The position numbers and the translations under genes are program-made. 5,470 nt of DNA from CAYJAD01 sp964371505 (GTDB taxonomy: Bacteria; Desulfobacterota; Desulfovibrionia; Desulfovibrionales; Desulfovibrionaceae), in NCBI GenBank assembly GCA_964371505.1, contig CAYJNG010000134.1, positions 1 to 5,470 on the forward strand, read 5' to 3'. This document shows positions 5,391 through 5,470 of this stretch, piece after piece; position 1 is the stretch's first letter; each line of letters begins with the position of its first letter. Below the pieces are notes generated by a model. That model did no database searches. It saw only the letters and a program-made list of their open reading frames with translations, and was not told the DNA's origin.

Positions 5391-5442
5391 ATCCCTTTTG
5401 GGGGATAAGTTTTGTAATCCGATTTGGATGATCGGTTTTTTT
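5391..5442 (+). terminator. Terminator-like hairpin with T7 and competing pairings
   Basis: CCGAT (5419-5423) pairs with ATCGG (5431-5435) and is followed directly by seven T (5436-5442), the form of a short intrinsic terminator. Upstream, ATCCC (5391-5395) can pair with GGGAT (5402-5406), or GGAT (5403-5406) can pair with ATCC (5417-5420). The second choice uses two C residues needed by the terminator stem. This resembles a terminator/anti-terminator arrangement before the next gene. The stems are only 4-5 bp, so partial readthrough or no function at all is possible. Confidence 0.45.
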
Positions 5443-5461
5443 AGTCAACCTCTAGCCCAGT

Positions 5462-5470
5462 GAGGTAAGG
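5462..5470 (+). promoter_or_regulatory. Ribosome binding site of an unseen downstream gene
   Basis: GAGGT (5462-5466) is a strong match to the 16S anti-Shine-Dalgarno sequence and is followed by AAGG at the window end. No start codon with a long frame is seen before it, so the next gene should start just outside the window. From the RsbRD-N neighbour I expect dsrM, but none of its sequence is present. Confidence 0.45.

Overview
This 5.47-kb window looks like a chromosomal stretch from a fairly low-GC, Gram-negative sulfite- or sulfate-reducing bacterium of the Desulfovibrionaceae type. The main reason is the last gene. It is a stand-alone RsbRD N-terminal-domain protein of a kind that, from my knowledge of Desulfovibrio genomes, lies just upstream of dsrMKJOP, the membrane electron-transfer complex of dissimilatory sulfite reduction. 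The window ends on a good ribosome binding site for the next gene, but that gene is not in view, so the dsr link and the taxonomic call are inferences.

Layout: (1) Positions 1-172 are non-coding. They are dominated by a long imperfect hairpin (about 3-107) followed by an AT-only inverted repeat. (2) Positions 173-1848, minus strand, hold two genes 29 nt apart that are probably co-transcribed: an unrecognised 226-aa soluble-looking protein, then a family-2 glycosyltransferase. A good sigma70-type promoter (minus strand, 1888-1916) precedes them, with a dyad at the predicted transcription start. (3) Positions 1849-2111 are a divergent intergenic region with promoters for both directions and several short hairpins. 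(4) Positions 2112-4471, plus strand, hold a likely two-gene operon with 8 nt between genes: a PHP-type histidinol-phosphatase-like phosphoesterase, then a ModF/PhrA-like protein with two fused ABC ATPase domains and a GTG start. (5) Positions 4472-4789 are a 318-nt spacer with a sigma70-like promoter, hairpins, and a 20-codon upstream ORF whose stop overlaps the ribosome binding site of the next gene. (6) Positions 4790-5317 encode the RsbRD-N protein. (7) Positions 5318-5470 are a leader rich in short hairpins. It includes a terminator-like hairpin with a T7 run and overlapping alternative pairings, placed just before the ribosome binding site of the unseen next gene.

The gene groups do not form one obvious pathway. 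The glycosyltransferase would modify a surface glycan or protein. The PHP phosphatase would act in histidine biosynthesis or on another phosphate monoester. The tandem ATPase has no permease beside it. The RsbRD-N protein is probably a regulator or accessory factor tied to the downstream operon. I see no insertion sequence, CRISPR array, tRNA or rRNA, and no clear new defence or mobile system. The least explained parts are the long hairpin at the left edge, the unrecognised 226-aa protein, and the structured leaders on both sides of the RsbRD-N gene.
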